From positions 1 to 6,713 of the forward strand of contig JALONF010000120.1 of the NCBI GenBank assembly GCA_025455085.1: a DNA stretch of 6,713 bases, in the 5' to 3' direction. Position 1 is the first letter of the stretch. Each line of letters starts with the position of its first letter. This stretch comes from Ignavibacteriaceae bacterium. Lineage in GTDB: Bacteria; Bacteroidota; Ignavibacteria; Ignavibacteriales; Ignavibacteriaceae. The notes beneath the pieces were generated by a model that saw only the letters and a program-made list of their open reading frames with translations, had not been told where the DNA came from and did not search any database. The position numbers were made by a program, and so were the translations under genes. This document shows, one piece after another, positions 6,619-6,713 of the stretch.

Positions 6619-6713
6619 TATTTGTAGCTCCTTATTGCCGGTTTTACATACTCAAAATTCAATTCTTCTTTATGAAGGTTCCATTTATTATCACCTGCGA
6701 ATTCCCAGGCTGA
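6618..6713 (-). CDS. sdhA: Succinate dehydrogenase/fumarate reductase flavoprotein subunit, C-terminal end only
   Basis: Only the last 31 codons and the stop are inside the window, so the fragment is too short for many gene finders. The frame reads SAWEFAGDNKWNLHKEELNF followed by EYVKPAIRSYK and TAA. The HKExLxFEYVKxxxRSYK ending is typical of SdhA/FrdA C-termini, and the position directly before sdhB confirms it. The stop TAA overlaps the sdhB ATG by one base, and the sdhB ribosome site lies inside this coding end. The active-site and FAD-binding parts lie beyond the right edge. Confidence 0.85.
   Translation of the reverse strand, partial: SAWEFAGDNKWNLHKEELNFEYVKPAIRSYK

Overview
The window looks like a piece of an AT-rich bacterial chromosome, probably from the Bacteroidota/Chlorobi/Ignavibacteria side of the tree. 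Four things point there: a two-element promoter of the Bacteroidetes form (TTTG, 20 nt, TATATTTG) in front of a tRNA gene; an sdhA-sdhB order with a non-enterobacterial SdhB; a short Obg with an SKAD G4 motif; and weak or absent Shine-Dalgarno sequences on some genes. The phylum call is inference. Everything visible is core or housekeeping except one large protein that I do not recognise. I see no mobile element, CRISPR array, phage or toxin-antitoxin module.

Layout, left to right. (1) At 1-567, minus strand, is the N-terminal part of a LOG-family (lysine-decarboxylase-like, TIGR00730-type) gene. It is cut by the window edge at its PGG motif and interrupted by an apparent one-base frameshift near 367-380. 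(2) At 723-1976, plus strand, is a secreted D-Ala-D-Ala carboxypeptidase/endopeptidase (DacB/PBP4 type), divergent from the LOG gene. (3) A hairpin at 1966-2002 separates it from the convergent secG (2031-2363, minus). Upstream of secG on the same strand are a tRNA with anticodon CAT (2410-2483) and a well-formed promoter (2511-2542), so tRNA and secG probably form one transcript. (4) At 2582-5700, minus, is a two-gene unit: a 705-residue acidic protein of unknown function, then the GTPase Obg, with stop and start sharing one base (TGATG). (5) At 5848-6713, minus, is the end of a succinate dehydrogenase/fumarate reductase operon: the last 31 residues of SdhA, then SdhB starting inside the sdhA stop codon. 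A perfect 10-bp terminator hairpin closes it at 5786-5818.

Functionally the genes cover envelope synthesis (DacB), protein export (SecG), translation and ribosome assembly (tRNA, Obg) and respiration (SdhAB). The points most worth a second look are the large acidic protein coupled to obg, the broken LOG frame, and the tRNA-secG transcription unit. No stretch longer than 300 bases lacks a gene.
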